From contig NZ_NOXW01000014.1 in NCBI RefSeq assembly GCF_002251855.1, forward strand, positions 1-64,000: DNA of 64,000 nucleotides, given 5' to 3'. Shown piece after piece: positions 1 to 8,542 of this stretch. A model generated the notes under the pieces. That model was given only the letters and a program-made list of their open reading frames with translations. It searched no databases and was not told the origin of the DNA. Position numbers and translations under genes: made by a program. The stretch comes from Rhodoferax sp. TH121. Lineage in GTDB: Bacteria > Pseudomonadota > Gammaproteobacteria > Burkholderiales > Burkholderiaceae_C. Position 1 is the stretch's first letter, and every line of letters starts with the position of its first letter.

Positions 1-126
1 TTGACGTGCGGCTTGGTACGTGTGAATTTTTCCTTACCCATATATTGCTCCGAAAAGTAATGAGTTCAAACAATCAAAATTCGCACCACCGCTATCACCA
101 ACATGCCAGCGGCAACGCTTTAAAAA

Positions 127-201
<75 letters not shown>

Positions 202-262
202 AAAAGTTTGTCGCAGACAAACTTTGAAAATCTGCTTCACATGCCAACAACAAACGAGTTCT

Positions 263-336
263 TGGAGCGGGGTAGGAGAATCGAACTCCTCGCTTTAGCT
301 TGGAAGGCTAAGGTATTACCACTATACGAACCCCGC
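263..336 (-). tRNA. tRNA-Gly (TCC)
   Basis: Acceptor stem GCGGGGT/ACCCCGC with encoded CCA at 263-265. Anticodon loop CTTCCAA lies between TTAGC and GCTAA, giving anticodon TCC (Gly). Middle member of the Tyr-Gly-Thr cluster. Confidence 0.95.
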
Positions 337-366
337 ATGGGCTCATTCCAAAAATTAGTTCGTCAC

Positions 367-452
367 TGGTGGAGAGGGCTGGATTCGAACCAGCGTACTC
401 GTAAGAGGGCAGATTTACAGTCTGCTGCCATTAACCACTCGGCCACCTCTCC
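367..452 (-). tRNA. tRNA-Tyr (GTA)
   Basis: A class II tRNA of 86 nt including encoded CCA (367-369), with a long variable arm. Acceptor stem begins GGAGAGG; anticodon loop CTGTAAA between CAGA and TCTG gives anticodon GTA (Tyr). First gene of the cluster, starting about 9 nt after the predicted transcription start. Confidence 0.96.
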
Positions 453-467
453 TTCGGTGAACCCCGG

Positions 468-496
468 ATTATGCCACTTTAATTAGCCTTCGTCAT
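468..496 (-). promoter_or_regulatory. Promoter of the Tyr-Gly-Thr tRNA cluster
   Basis: On the minus strand a -35 ATGACG (4/6 to consensus, 491-496) and a -10 CATAAT (5/6, 468-473) are separated by exactly 17 bp. The bases after the -10 are CCGGGG, a GC-rich discriminator typical of stringently controlled stable-RNA promoters. It lies between the ung stop codon and tRNA-Tyr. That it responds to ppGpp is inference. Confidence 0.65.
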
Positions 497-513
497 GAAC
501 TTCCTCAGAAATT

Positions 514-1218
514 TCATTTTTCTGAGCCCACGAGCTGGTCGCGCCAGTCCCGCGCCCGTGAGAAATGCCCACAGCCGATGAAGGGAGCGGGTGGGCGCAA
601 GGCCGACAGCGGTGACGGATGGTTGGCCACGAGCACCAGATGGCGACTGGCATCGATCAGGGCCCGCTTGCTTTGGGCGTGGGCGCCCCAGAGCATGAAG
701 ACCGCAGGCTGGGCCTCCTGCGAGACCTGTCGGATCACTGCATCGGTCAGCACCTCCCAGCCTTTGCCAGAGTGGCTGGCGGGCTGCCCCTCCTCCACGG
801 TAAGACAGGTGTTGAGCAACAGGACGCCCTTTTGGGCCCACTTCACCAGGCTTCCGCCGGGTTGGGGGAACGCCGGCGGTGGCGTACCTAGGTCGCGATG
901 CAGCTCCTTGAAGATATTGCGCAAGGAGGGCGGAAAGGCCACACCGGGCGCCACCGAGAAGGCCAAGCCTTCGGCCTGGCCACGCCCGTGGTAAGGGTCC
1001 TGCCCCAGGATGACCACGCGCACCTCTTCGGGCGGGGTGAGCTGCAGCGCCCGCAAGGGCTGCGGCGGGAAGATGACAGCGCCCGCCTCCAGCCGCTGCC
1101 CCAGGAAGGCCAGCAAGCCCTGTCCCGCGTCAGAGGCAAAGAAATGGTCTGTCAGCCCCTGCCAGCCTGGCGCCACAGACCAGGCGGCGGGATCGGCGCC
1201 CTGTAGCTGGTCAGCCAT
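514..1218 (-). CDS. ung: Uracil-DNA glycosylase
   Basis: Removes uracil from DNA, starting base-excision repair in the cytoplasm. The 234-residue protein has the family-1 signature: the catalytic water-activating loop GQDPYHG at residues 72-78 (Asp74), GVLLLNT at 131-137, and the DNA-intercalation loop HPSPLSA at 200-206. Length is normal for Ung. The ATG at 1218 lies 3 bp after the trpC stop codon, so ung is probably the last gene of the minus-strand trp transcript. Nothing in it looks damaged. Confidence 0.96.
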   Translation of the reverse strand: MADQLQGADPAAWSVAPGWQGLTDHFFASDAGQGLLAFLGQRLEAGAVIFPPQPLRALQLTPPEEVRVVILGQDPYHGRGQAEGLAFSVAPGVAFPPSLRNIFKELHRDLGTPPPAFPQPGGSLVKWAQKGVLLLNTCLTVEEGQPASHSGKGWEVLTDAVIRQVSQEAQPAVFMLWGAHAQSKRALIDASRHLVLVANHPSPLSALRPPAPFIGCGHFSRARDWRDQLVGSEK

Positions 1219-1221
1219 AAG

Positions 1222-2013
1222 TCAAGCACCGAACAGTGCTTCCAACGCCTCGCCCGGCTCGGGCGCACGCATGAAGGCCTCGCCCACCAGGAAGGCATTG
1301 ACACCGGCCGCCCCCATGCGCAGCACGTCGTCGCGCGTGTGAATGCCGCTTTCGGTCACCAGCAAGCGGTCCGCGGGCACCATGGCTTTCAGGGCCAGCG
1401 TAGTGTCCAGCGAAACCTCGAAGGTCTTGAGGTTGCGGTTGTTGATGCCGATCAGCGGCGTTTTCAGCTTGAGGGCACGCTCCAGCTCGGGCTGGTCGTG
1501 CACTTCCACCAGCACCGCCATGTCCAGGCTGCGGGCTATAGCTTCAAACTCCTTCATCTGCGCGTCATCCAGGCAGGCGGCGATGAGCAGGATCGCATCG
1601 GCGCCCATGGCGCGGGACTCGTAGATTTGGTAGACGTCGACCATGAAGTCCTTCCGCAGCACCGGCAGCTGGCAGCTGGCGCGGGCCTGCTTCAGGTAGT
1701 CGATTTCGCCCTGGAAAAACTGCACATCGGTCAGCACCGAAAGGCAAGCCGCGCCGTATTCGGCGTAACTTTGCGCAATGTCGGCGGGAATGAAATCGGC
1801 GCGCAACACACCCTTGGACGGGCTGGCTTTCTTGACCTCGGCGATGACAGCCGGCTTGCCAGCTGCCACTTTGGCGCGCAGGGCACCCACAAAGTCTCGC
1901 GTGAGTACGCGAGATTCGGCGTCAGCGCGTACTACCTCCAGCGATTTGCGCTTGCGGGCGGCAGCTACCTCCTGGTGCTTGACCGCCACGATCTTGTCGA
2001 GAATGTCGCTCAT
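1222..2013 (-). CDS. trpC: Indole-3-glycerol phosphate synthase
   Basis: Converts 1-(2-carboxyphenylamino)-1-deoxyribulose 5-phosphate to indole-3-glycerol phosphate in tryptophan synthesis. The 263-residue (beta/alpha)8 protein carries the active-site KKASPSKG at residues 61-68, LRKDF, INNRNL and the phosphate-binding VTESGI and FLVGEAFM near the C-terminus. It is a monofunctional enzyme with no TrpF fused. It starts 11 bp downstream of trpD. Confidence 0.97.
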   Translation of the reverse strand: MSDILDKIVAVKHQEVAAARKRKSLEVVRADAESRVLTRDFVGALRAKVAAGKPAVIAEVKKASPSKGVLRADFIPADIAQSYAEYGAACLSVLTDVQFFQGEIDYLKQARASCQLPVLRKDFMVDVYQIYESRAMGADAILLIAACLDDAQMKEFEAIARSLDMAVLVEVHDQPELERALKLKTPLIGINNRNLKTFEVSLDTTLALKAMVPADRLLVTESGIHTRDDVLRMGAAGVNAFLVGEAFMRAPEPGEALEALFGA

Positions 2014-2024
2014 CTTGGTTCCTT

Positions 2025-3071
2025 TCAGGCCAGGCGTGCCGACAGGGCCACCAGCGCGTCGAGCTTGGCTTTCGCCGCTCCTGATTCAATAGCTGCTCGC
2101 GCAAGCGCGATACCGGCTTCCATGGTTCTTGCCACATTGGCGGCGTACAACGCCACGCCGGCGTTGAGGATCACGATGTCCTTGGCCGGGCCACTCTGGT
2201 TGTTCAGCACATCCAGCAGCATGGCGCGCGAGTCTTCCGCGGTTTCCACCTTCAGGGCGCGGTTGCTGGCCATGACCATGCCGAAGTCTTCGGGGTGGAT
2301 TTCATACTCGCGAACCTCACCGTCCTTTAATTCGCCCACCAGCGTGCCAGCGCCCAAGCTCACCTCGTCCATGCCATCACGGCCATAGACCACCAGCGCG
2401 TGCTCGGCGCCAAGGCGTTGCAGCGCACGCACCTGGATGCCCACCAAGTCAGCATGGAAGACGCCCATGAGGATGTTGGGCGCACCAGCGGGGTTGGTCA
2501 GCGGGCCGAGGATGTTGAAGATGGTGCGCACGCCCATCTCCTTGCGCACCGGTGCCACGTTTTTCATGGCGGGGTGGTGGTTGGGCGCGAACATGAAACC
2601 AATGCCCTGCTCCGCGATGCACTGGGCGATCTGGGCGGGCTTGAGGTTGATGTTCAGGCCCAGGGCTTCGAGCACATCGGCGCTGCCGCTCTTGCTGCTG
2701 ACACTGCGCCCGCCATGCTTGCTGACCTTGGCGCCTGCGGCGGCAGCCACAAACATGCTGCAGGTGGAGATGTTGAAGGTGTGCGAGCCATCACCGCCGG
2801 TACCCACAATATCCACGAGGTTGGTTTTGTCGACCACGTCCACCTTGGTGGAGAACTCGCGCATGACCTGCGCGGCGGCGGTGATCTCGCCGATGGTCTC
2901 TTTTTTGACGCGCAGCCCGGTAATGAGGGCCGCCATCATGACGGGCGTCATCTCGCCGGACATGATCTGGCGCATCAGGTGCAGCATCTCGTCGTGGAAG
3001 ATTTCGCGGTGCTCAATGGTGCGCTGCAGGGCTTCCTGCGGGGTGATTTTGACGGTCTGGGGCATGTCCAT
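2025..3071 (-). CDS. trpD: Anthranilate phosphoribosyltransferase
   Basis: Transfers phosphoribosyl from PRPP to anthranilate, the second committed step to tryptophan. The 348-residue protein has the glycine-rich PRPP loop GTGGDG at residues 90-95 and the KHGGRS and SADVLEALG motifs that contact PRPP and anthranilate. It lies 6 bp after the LysE-type gene and directly before trpC. The last 30 residues are encoded by DNA that partly resembles the dispersed repeat, but the protein sequence there is ordinary for TrpD. Confidence 0.97.
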   Translation of the reverse strand: MDMPQTVKITPQEALQRTIEHREIFHDEMLHLMRQIMSGEMTPVMMAALITGLRVKKETIGEITAAAQVMREFSTKVDVVDKTNLVDIVGTGGDGSHTFNISTCSMFVAAAAGAKVSKHGGRSVSSKSGSADVLEALGLNINLKPAQIAQCIAEQGIGFMFAPNHHPAMKNVAPVRKEMGVRTIFNILGPLTNPAGAPNILMGVFHADLVGIQVRALQRLGAEHALVVYGRDGMDEVSLGAGTLVGELKDGEVREYEIHPEDFGMVMASNRALKVETAEDSRAMLLDVLNNQSGPAKDIVILNAGVALYAANVARTMEAGIALARAAIESGAAKAKLDALVALSARLA

Positions 3072-3077
3072 GTCTCC

Positions 3078-3737
3078 TTAAGCCTTGGGCGCTGCGGTCA
3101 GCGCCAGTTTGATTCCGAATCCTACAAACATCGCGCCGGCGATGCGGTCCAGCCAGTGCATGCTCTTTTGCACCACACCGGCACGGCCCGCCAGCCAGGC
3201 CGCGGCTACGGCCCAGCCCAGGTTCACCCACAGGCCATTGAAGTTGAACAGCAGGCCAAGCAGCAAAAAGGCCAGCGGCTTGTGCTCCACCATGGGCGCG
3301 ATGAACTGCGGCACAAAGGCCAAAAAGAACAGCGCCACCTTGGGGTTCAGCGCATTGGTCCAGAAACCACGCAGGAAGATGACTTTATAGTCAATCGCGC
3401 CACTAGCACTCGTGGAATCTGCGCGAACAGCTCCTAATTGGATAGCAGATTCCGCCTTGGCCAAGAGCAGACGTATGCCCACATAGACTAGGTAAGCCGC
3501 GCCCGCCCATTTGAGCAGGGTGAAGGCGGTGGCCGAGGCAGCCATCAGCGCGCTGACGCCTACGGCCGCTGCAATGATGTGCACAAAGCAGCCCGCCGTG
3601 ATGCCCAACGCCGCCACCATCCCGGCCCGCGCACCGCTGCGCAAGGCGCTGCTCACGATGTAGAGCACGTCCGGCCCGGGCGTGAGGTTGAGCAGCACAC
3701 CGGCCGCGATGAAGAGAAGTAGCTGATCGAGTGGCAT
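3078..3737 (-). CDS. LysE/RhtB-family amino-acid exporter
   Basis: A 219-residue inner-membrane protein with about six hydrophobic segments and the LysE/RhtB start (LLLFIAAGVLLNLTPGPDVLYI, quoted here in part: NLTPGPDVLYI). The family exports amino acids and their analogues. Residues 98-116, in the hydrophilic loop before the NALNPK motif, are encoded in frame by one copy of the dispersed repeat (3390-3446). The gene lies between threonine aldolase and trpD in the trp transcript, so export of an aromatic or related amino acid is plausible, but the substrate cannot be read from the sequence. Confidence 0.88.
   Translation of the reverse strand: MPLDQLLLFIAAGVLLNLTPGPDVLYIVSSALRSGARAGMVAALGITAGCFVHIIAAAVGVSALMAASATAFTLLKWAGAAYLVYVGIRLLLAKAESAIQLGAVRADSTSASGAIDYKVIFLRGFWTNALNPKVALFFLAFVPQFIAPMVEHKPLAFLLLGLLFNFNGLWVNLGWAVAAAWLAGRAGVVQKSMHWLDRIAGAMFVGFGIKLALTAAPKA
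3390..3446 (-). repeat. Dispersed ~57-bp repeat, copy A (in frame in the LysE gene)
   Basis: Read on the minus strand it starts GCTATCC, then AGGAGCTG, CGCGCAGA, TCCACGAG, TGCTAGTGGC and ends ATTGACT. It matches the pncC copy (30565-30624) at most positions. It encodes residues 98-116 of the exporter in the same frame as the thiL copy (pattern A-I-x-L-x-A-x-x-A-D-x-T). Confidence 0.8.
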
Positions 3738-3746
3738 GGCTACGCC

Positions 3747-4829
3747 TCAGTACACCGCCGCACCGCGGGGCCCCGCGGTGGCGCTGGCCGGCGCCGCGCT
3801 GCCAAAGAAGGCGCGGATGCAAGCCAGCGCATGGTCAATGCCGGCCGCGTCCACATCCAGGTGCGTGACAAAACGCAGGCCAATGAGGCCCGTGGCAAGC
3901 ACGCCGTGCGATTTGAGGTGCGCCAGCAGGTCCGGGCCGTGGCCATCGGCCACATCCACAAACACGATGTTGGTCTGCGCAGAACGCACGGTCAGGCCCG
4001 CAATGCCCTGCAAGCCCTGCGCCAGGCGTTGGGCCAGGGCGTGGTCATCGGCCAGGCGCTCCACATGGTGGTCCAGCGCGTAGTTGGCCGCCGCGGCCAA
4101 CAGACCGACCTGGCGCATGCCGCCACCCGCCATCTTGCGGATGCGATGGGCACGGGCGATCAACTCCTTGCTGCCGCACAGCACTGAGCCCACGGGTGCG
4201 CCCATTCCCTTGCTGAAGCAGACGGACACACTGTCAAAGTAACTGGCAATGCGCTTGGCGGCAGCCAGCCCGCTTTCGCCGTCCTGGCGGGATGCGATCG
4301 CGGCGTTGAAAAGGCGGGCGCCGTCCAAATGCACCGCCAAGCCTTTTTCACGGGCCAGCGCACTGGCCTGCTGCAAGTAGCTCTCCGGCATGGGGTGGCC
4401 GTTCCAGGTGTTTTCCAGGCACAGCAGGCGGGTGCGGGCAAAGTGGCAGTCGTCGGGCTTGATGGCGGCGGCAATATCCGCCAGCGCCATCTGTCCACTC
4501 GCGTCCTGTAGCAGCGGCTGGGGCTGCACGCTGCCCAGCACTGCGGCGCCACCACCTTCGTAGCGGTAGGTGTGGGCCAGCTGGCCGACGATGTACTCGT
4601 CGCCTCTGCCGCAGTGGGCCAGGATGGCGCAGAGGTTGCTCTGCGTGCCCGTGGGCATGAAGAGCGCCGCCTCGAAGCCCAGCAGCGCGGCCAGCCGCTC
4701 CTGCAAGGCGTTCACCGTGGGGTCGTCGCCAAACACGTCGTCGCCCAGCGGGGCGGCGGCCATGGCGGCGCGCATGCCCGCGGTGGGCTGGGTGACAGTG
4801 TCACTGCGCAGATCAATGATTTTGGTCAT
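3747..4829 (-). CDS. ltaE: Low-specificity L-threonine aldolase
   Basis: PLP enzyme cleaving L-threonine/allo-threonine to glycine and acetaldehyde. The 360-residue protein shows the fold-type I features of the family: the start [21 protein letters not shown] at residues 167-176 with the PLP-contacting Asp, and the Schiff-base lysine in [10 protein letters not shown] (Lys207). Length is normal. Its ATG at 4829 lies inside a dispersed repeat copy, at the position of the repeat's conserved CCAATTTGA end, so the start codon derives from the repeat. It is placed between trpG and the LysE-type gene; a role in glycine supply is inference. Confidence 0.92.
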   Translation of the reverse strand: MTKIIDLRSDTVTQPTAGMRAAMAAAPLGDDVFGDDPTVNALQERLAALLGFEAALFMPTGTQSNLCAILAHCGRGDEYIVGQLAHTYRYEGGGAAVLGSVQPQPLLQDASGQMALADIAAAIKPDDCHFARTRLLCLENTWNGHPMPESYLQQASALAREKGLAVHLDGARLFNAAIASRQDGESGLAAAKRIASYFDSVSVCFSKGMGAPVGSVLCGSKELIARAHRIRKMAGGGMRQVGLLAAAANYALDHHVERLADDHALAQRLAQGLQGIAGLTVRSAQTNIVFVDVADGHGPDLLAHLKSHGVLATGLIGLRFVTHLDVDAAGIDHALACIRAFFGSAAPASATAGPRGAAVY

Positions 4830-4880
4830 ATTGGCACTTAGCCCCCGTATTTGTTGCGCGAGCAGCTATCAAAAGCATAG
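4824..4880 (-). repeat. Dispersed ~57-bp repeat, copy B (supplies the ltaE start)
   Basis: On the minus strand: ACTATGC, TTTTGATAGCTGC, TCGCGCAAC, GGGGGCTAAG, TGCCAATATGACC. The terminal ATG is the threonine aldolase start codon. The element fills most of the trpG-ltaE gap (4830-4896). Confidence 0.8.
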
Positions 4881-4896
4881 TGATGCATCGCCAGCC

Positions 4897-5472
4897 TCAC
4901 TGCAAAAAGTTTTTCAGCATGGCATGGCCGTGCTCAGTGAGGATGCTTTCCGGGTGGAACTGCACGCCCTCCATGCGCACCGCGTGGGCCAGGCCCGTGT
5001 GGCGCACGCCCATGATCTCGCCGTCGTCGGTCCACGCGGTGACCGCCAGCTCCTTGGGGCAGGTGGCGCGCTCAATCGCCAGCGAGTGGTAGCGGTTCAC
5101 GGTGAACTTTTCGGGCAGGCCGGCGAACACGCCTTCTTGCGCCGTGGTGATAACACTGGTCTTGCCATGCATCAGCTCCTGCGCGCGGATGATCTTGCCG
5201 CCCAGCGCAGCGCCAATGCTTTGGTGGCCCAGGCAGACGCCCAGGATCGGCAGCTTGCCCATGAAGTGTTGAATGGCGGGCACCGAAATGCCCGCCTCAT
5301 TAGGCGAGCAAGGGCCGGGGGAGATCACCAGACGGTCGGCGCCACGTGCGGCAATGCATTCCAGCGTGATTTCGTCGTTGCGGAACACTTCCACCTCCGC
5401 GCCCAGCTCTCCAAAGTACTGGACGATGTTGAACGTGAAGCTGTCGTAGTTGTCGATCATCACGAGTTTCAT
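4897..5472 (-). CDS. trpG: Anthranilate synthase glutaminase subunit
   Basis: Class I glutamine amidotransferase that feeds ammonia to TrpE; the family often also serves aminodeoxychorismate synthase. The 191-residue protein begins [15 protein letters not shown], the canonical TrpG/PabA start, which fixes the ATG at 5472 although the open frame runs further upstream. It has the oxyanion motif [11 protein letters not shown], the nucleophile Cys80 in GVCLGHQ, and the His-Glu pair in QFHPES. An 80-bp gap with a GC-rich palindrome separates it from the chorismate mutase gene. Confidence 0.96.
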   Translation of the reverse strand: MKLVMIDNYDSFTFNIVQYFGELGAEVEVFRNDEITLECIAARGADRLVISPGPCSPNEAGISVPAIQHFMGKLPILGVCLGHQSIGAALGGKIIRAQELMHGKTSVITTAQEGVFAGLPEKFTVNRYHSLAIERATCPKELAVTAWTDDGEIMGVRHTGLAHAVRMEGVQFHPESILTEHGHAMLKNFLQ

Positions 5473-5504
5473 AGTGCCCCCACGCTTGTCACGGTGTGTA
5501 CTGC

Positions 5505-5525
5505 GCTGCCCCCCACGGGGGCGCT
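5505..5525. repeat. GC-rich palindrome between the chorismate mutase gene and trpG
   Basis: A CCCCC-AC-GGGGG type inverted repeat followed by CGCTCGCGCCTTGG lies in the short spacer before trpG. Similar GC-rich palindromes are common between genes in Comamonadaceae (recollection, not tested). No T-tract follows on either strand, so it is not a classical terminator. Confidence 0.35.
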
Positions 5526-5551
5526 CGCGCCTTGGAACGGTCCGGCGTCGC

Positions 5552-5884
5552 TCATGCTGCTGCTCCTTCACGCAACCGGGCAAACTCCCGGTGCTCAAAT
5601 GCAATGGATGCGTCCATCAGGGCGCGGTAGGTGGCTTCCAGCACATCAGGCTGGCCGCCCAGCTCAGTAGCGATGCGGCGTACGCGGGCGGCGATGAACT
5701 CGATGCGGTCCTGGTCATGCACCTTGGTCACATCCTGTTTGATGCGGGCCGCCTGGCTCATATAGTGGGTGCGCTCCACCAGCAGCGCGGTGATGCGTGT
5801 GTCCAGCGCGTCGATGTGGCTGCGCACCTCGGTCATGGTCTCGCAGTGTTGGGCTTGGGGCAGTGTGTGGTGTATGGCGCTCAT
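5552..5884 (-). CDS. AroQ-type chorismate mutase
   Basis: An all-helical 110-residue protein of the monofunctional chorismate mutase / isochorismate-pyruvate lyase fold: [19 protein letters not shown] (shown in part: [13 protein letters not shown]), then AARIKQD and [12 protein letters not shown], which carry the Arg/Lys residues that hold chorismate. Its ATG overlaps the trpE stop codon by four bases (ATGA at 5881-5884), so translation is coupled. Placed between trpE and trpG, it draws on the same substrate as TrpE but leads to phenylalanine and tyrosine. The open frame extends to 5953, but that extension lies inside trpE. Confidence 0.88.
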   Translation of the reverse strand: MSAIHHTLPQAQHCETMTEVRSHIDALDTRITALLVERTHYMSQAARIKQDVTKVHDQDRIEFIAARVRRIATELGGQPDVLEATYRALMDASIAFEHREFARLREGAAA

Positions 5885-7398
5885 TGCAGGCCCTCCTCCA
5901 CCAGCTCGGCCGCGCGCAGGAGCGCACGCGCCTTGGCCTCGGTTTCTTTCCACTCCAGCTCGGGCACGCTGTCGGCCACCACCCCTGCCGCCGCCTGCAC
6001 ATACAGCGTCTGATCCTTGATGATGCCGGTACGGATGGCAATCGCCACATCCATGTCACCCGCGTAACTGAGGTAGCCGCAGGCGCCGCCGTAGATGCCG
6101 CGCTTGATGGGCTCCAGCTGGTCAATCAGCTCCATGGCGTGCACCTTGGGCGCACCGGTCAGTGTGCCGGCCGGAAAAGTGGCCTTGAGCACGTCCATGC
6201 TGGTCATGCCCTCGTTCAGGGTGCCTTCCACATTGCTCACGATGTGCATCACATGGCTGTAGCGTTCCACGATGAAGGCGTCGGTCACCTTGACCGAGCC
6301 GATCTGCGCGATGCGGCCAATGTCGTTGCGCGCTAGGTCGATCAGCATCACGTGCTCGGCGCGCTCTTTGGGGTCGTTGATCAGCTCCACCTCGGCGGCC
6401 TTGTCCAGCTCTGGCGTGGCGCCGCGTGGGCGGGTGCCGGCCAGGGGGCGGATGGTGACCTTGGTGCCGGGCTTGTCGCCCGTGGTGATTTGCTCTTGGC
6501 GCACCAGGATCTCTGGCGACGCGCCCACTACGTGGAAGTCACCAAAGTTGTAGAAGTACATGTACGGGCTGGGGTTCAGTGTGCGCAGCGCGCGGTACAG
6601 GCTCAAGGGCGACGCGGTGTAACGCTTTTTGATTCGCTGGCCCACTTGCACCTGCATGAAGTCGCCCCCGGCAATCAGCTCCTTGGCGCGCTCCACGGCG
6701 GCGATGTAGTCGGCCTTGGCAAAGTCGCGCTGGGCTTCAAAGCTTTGTGAAGGCTTGATCTCCGGCGCACTCACGGCCTGCGCCAGCTTGGCCTTCAGCT
6801 GCGCCAGTCGGGCCTGGCCTGAGACATAGGCGCCGGGTGTGTCCGGGTCCACGTAGACCATCAAGTGCAGCTTGCCGGACAGGTTGTCGATCACTGCCAG
6901 CTCCTCGCACTGCAGCAGCAGGATGTCGGGCGTGCCCAGCTCGTCGGGCGGGCAGGTGTTTTGCAGCTTTTTCTCGATGTAGCGCACCGCGTCGTAGCCA
7001 AAGTACCCCGCCAAGCCGCCGCAGAAACGCGGCATGCCGGGCTGCAGCGCCACCTTGAAGCGCTGCTGGTACTGGGCCATGAAGTCCAGGGGGTTGAGGG
7101 TGGAGGTTTCCACCACTACACCGTCCGTCACCACCTCGGTGCGGGCTGCGGCGCCGAATCCGCTGGCGCGCAGCAAGGTGCGTGCGGGTAGGCCGATGAA
7201 GCTGTAACGCCCGAAACGCTCGCCGCCCACCACGGATTCCAGCAAAAAGCTGTGGGCAGCGGGTTCGGCACTGCCCGGGGCACAGGCCAGCTTGAGGTAG
7301 AGGGAGAGCGGCGTTTCCAGGTCAGCAAAGGCCTGGGTGCTCAGGGGGATGCGGTTGTAGCCTTGCGCCTGCAGGGCTTGGAACTCGGATTCGGTCAT
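5881..7398 (-). CDS. trpE: Anthranilate synthase component I
   Basis: Makes anthranilate from chorismate with ammonia from TrpG. The 505-residue protein (ATG at 7398) has the N-terminal feedback motif with LLES followed by RYSFIG, and the C-terminal chorismate-binding block: LAGTRPRG, DLARNDIGRI, FPAGTLTGAPK and the GACGYLSY/GDMDVAIAIRT end. An in-frame TTG at 7416 lacks a ribosome site, while GAGAGG precedes the ATG. It is the first structural gene of the minus-strand trp run, downstream of a candidate leader peptide. Confidence 0.96.
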   Translation of the reverse strand: MTESEFQALQAQGYNRIPLSTQAFADLETPLSLYLKLACAPGSAEPAAHSFLLESVVGGERFGRYSFIGLPARTLLRASGFGAAARTEVVTDGVVVETSTLNPLDFMAQYQQRFKVALQPGMPRFCGGLAGYFGYDAVRYIEKKLQNTCPPDELGTPDILLLQCEELAVIDNLSGKLHLMVYVDPDTPGAYVSGQARLAQLKAKLAQAVSAPEIKPSQSFEAQRDFAKADYIAAVERAKELIAGGDFMQVQVGQRIKKRYTASPLSLYRALRTLNPSPYMYFYNFGDFHVVGASPEILVRQEQITTGDKPGTKVTIRPLAGTRPRGATPELDKAAEVELINDPKERAEHVMLIDLARNDIGRIAQIGSVKVTDAFIVERYSHVMHIVSNVEGTLNEGMTSMDVLKATFPAGTLTGAPKVHAMELIDQLEPIKRGIYGGACGYLSYAGDMDVAIAIRTGIIKDQTLYVQAAAGVVADSVPELEWKETEAKARALLRAAELVEEGLQ

Positions 7399-7560
7399 GG
7401 GGGCGGAGCCTCTCAAATCACACTGTCATTTGGTTGCTGACAGCATTAGCTGCAGCCACAAAGGGTGCGCGCAATAGATCGGAGGGGAATCCGTGCCACT
7501 TGACCGCGCAAAGCTCATAAACCGTGCGCGTTGCCCACCCTAAAAGGCGGCCGGCAGGTG

Positions 7561-7647
7561 TTAGAGCCCAGGCACAACAGACAAGGTACGCCAGGGCCAG
7601 GCTCCCCGGTCGCTGAGACCCATTCTGCTGATGTGGTGGATAAACAT
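7561..7647 (-). CDS. Candidate trp operon leader peptide (Trp-Pro-Trp)
   Basis: A 28-codon ORF with ATG at 7647, 163 bases upstream of trpE, containing Trp codons 17 and 19 (sequence around them DRGAWPWRT). A -10-like TACACT ends 6 bases before the ATG, so the transcript would begin at or next to the start codon, i.e. leaderless, as is known for trpL of rhizobia. Trp attenuation upstream of trpE is established in several proteobacteria. Against it, I cannot draw a convincing terminator. The leader role is inference. Confidence 0.4.
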   Translation of the reverse strand: MFIHHISRMGLSDRGAWPWRTLSVVPGL

Positions 7648-7762
7648 GCGGCCAGTGTAGCAAACCCGACAGCTTGATTGGAAAGCAGACAAATTCACGT
7701 CACCCGCAGAAACCCTGATGTACATTGGGAATGGCCGTTGCAAAATCTCGTTACACAAAAAA

Positions 7763-7776
7763 AGAACGATCGTTCT
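7763..7776. promoter_or_regulatory. Perfect 14-bp palindrome, TetR-type operator candidate
   Basis: AGAACGATCGTTCT is identical to its reverse complement and lies 17-30 bases before the ATG of the CHI-like gene. An ACGATCGT core is common among TetR-family operators. No tetR gene lies in the window, so the regulator would act from elsewhere. Confidence 0.45.
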
Positions 7777-7792
7777 ATTAAGGATTTTCTTC

Positions 7793-8380
7793 ATGACACT
7801 CAAGCGTTTCTGGGCTGCTGCCCTGTCCGTGACACTGTTTGCCAGCCCCATGGCCCAAGCGGCCACCCAAGAGATCCATGGGGTGAAGGTTGAGGACAGT
7901 GTCACTGTAAGCGGCACCAAACTGATGCTCAATGGCGCAGGTACGCGTTACAAAGGTCCATTCAAAGTGTACGTGGGCGACCTCTACACCAGCAAAAAAG
8001 TGAACTCGCTGGAAGAGTTGATGGCGGCCCCCGGCCCCAAACGCCTAACCATGACGTTTTTGCGCGAAATTGAAGCGGGCCCCTTTGGCAAGCTGCTGAC
8101 GCGCGGCGTGGAAGACAACGTACCCAAAAACGAAATGTCCAAGCTGATACCAGGCCTGCTGCGAATGGGCGACATCTTCACCGTCAACAAAGTATTGCTG
8201 CCCGGCGATGTGATCACCCTAGACTGGATTCCCGGCACCGGCATGGTGGTGACCGCCAAGGGCAAAGTGCAAGGCGAGCCTTTCAAAGAACCCGAGTTTT
8301 ACAAGGCCATCATGTCCATCTGGTTTGGCCCCGTCCCCGCAGACTTCAAACTCAAGGACGCATTGCTGGGTCAAAAGTAA
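7793..8380 (+). CDS. Periplasmic chalcone-isomerase-like protein
   Basis: A 195-residue secreted protein. ATG 7793 has AAGGA eight bases upstream and begins a clean signal peptide (LKRFWAAALSVTLFASPMAQA, cleaved after residue ~21). The mature part matches the bacterial chalcone-isomerase-like family: GVKVEDSV at the start, YKGPFKVYVGDLYTS, the RxLTMTFLREIEA block and a C-terminal IWFGPVPAD. The family shares the plant CHI fold, but most bacterial members have no shown isomerase activity. It is a single-gene unit with a palindromic operator candidate in front and a strong terminator behind. Confidence 0.8.
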   Translation: MTLKRFWAAALSVTLFASPMAQAATQEIHGVKVEDSVTVSGTKLMLNGAGTRYKGPFKVYVGDLYTSKKVNSLEELMAAPGPKRLTMTFLREIEAGPFGKLLTRGVEDNVPKNEMSKLIPGLLRMGDIFTVNKVLLPGDVITLDWIPGTGMVVTAKGKVQGEPFKEPEFYKAIMSIWFGPVPADFKLKDALLGQK

Positions 8381-8399
8381 GCCCCCTGCCCCATCCCCG

Positions 8400-8436
8400 A
8401 AAGGCCTGCAGCCGCCACGCTGCAGGCCTTTTTTGG
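8400..8436 (+). terminator. Rho-independent terminator of the CHI-like gene
   Basis: An 11-bp perfect stem, AAGGCCTGCAG (8401-8411) with CTGCAGGCCTT (8420-8430), with an 8-base loop and followed by a T-run. It lies 20 bases after the stop codon. Confidence 0.92.
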
Positions 8437-8542
8437 TTTTTTGCACAGATGCCCCCATTCGGGGGATGACAAGCCTTCTTCCAGCCTGTAGTCTGGGCAC
8501 CAAGTGAGCTTTTTGACAGTGACACCACCTGGAGACTGCGCA

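Larger units (their letters stand above)
7399..7792. other. Divergent intergenic region trpE / CHI-like gene
   Basis: This 394-base gap holds, on the minus strand, a TACACT -10-like box (7654-7659) directly before a 28-codon candidate trp leader ORF (7561-7647), then about 160 bases without an obvious gene before trpE. On the plus strand it holds a 14-bp palindrome and the ribosome site of the CHI-like gene. I looked for a terminator/antiterminator pair after the leader ORF and found only short stems without a T-tract. Confidence 0.6.

Noticed and set aside
1..126. Possible tuf leader downstream of the tRNAs
   Set aside because: tRNA order suggests tuf next, but these 126 bases show no start codon or ribosome site that I can assign.
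2080..2112. Repeat-like string (TCAATAGCTGCTCGCGCA) in the 3' part of trpD
   Set aside because: It matches only the core of the dispersed repeat and encodes a C-terminal segment ([10 protein letters not shown]) that is ordinary for TrpD with no length change, so it may be chance or an old copy; not counted.
7418..7663. 81-codon frame with Trp residues upstream of trpE
   Set aside because: It starts from a weak codon and its Trp residues are scattered; the 28-codon ORF with WPW and a promoter-like box is a better leader candidate.
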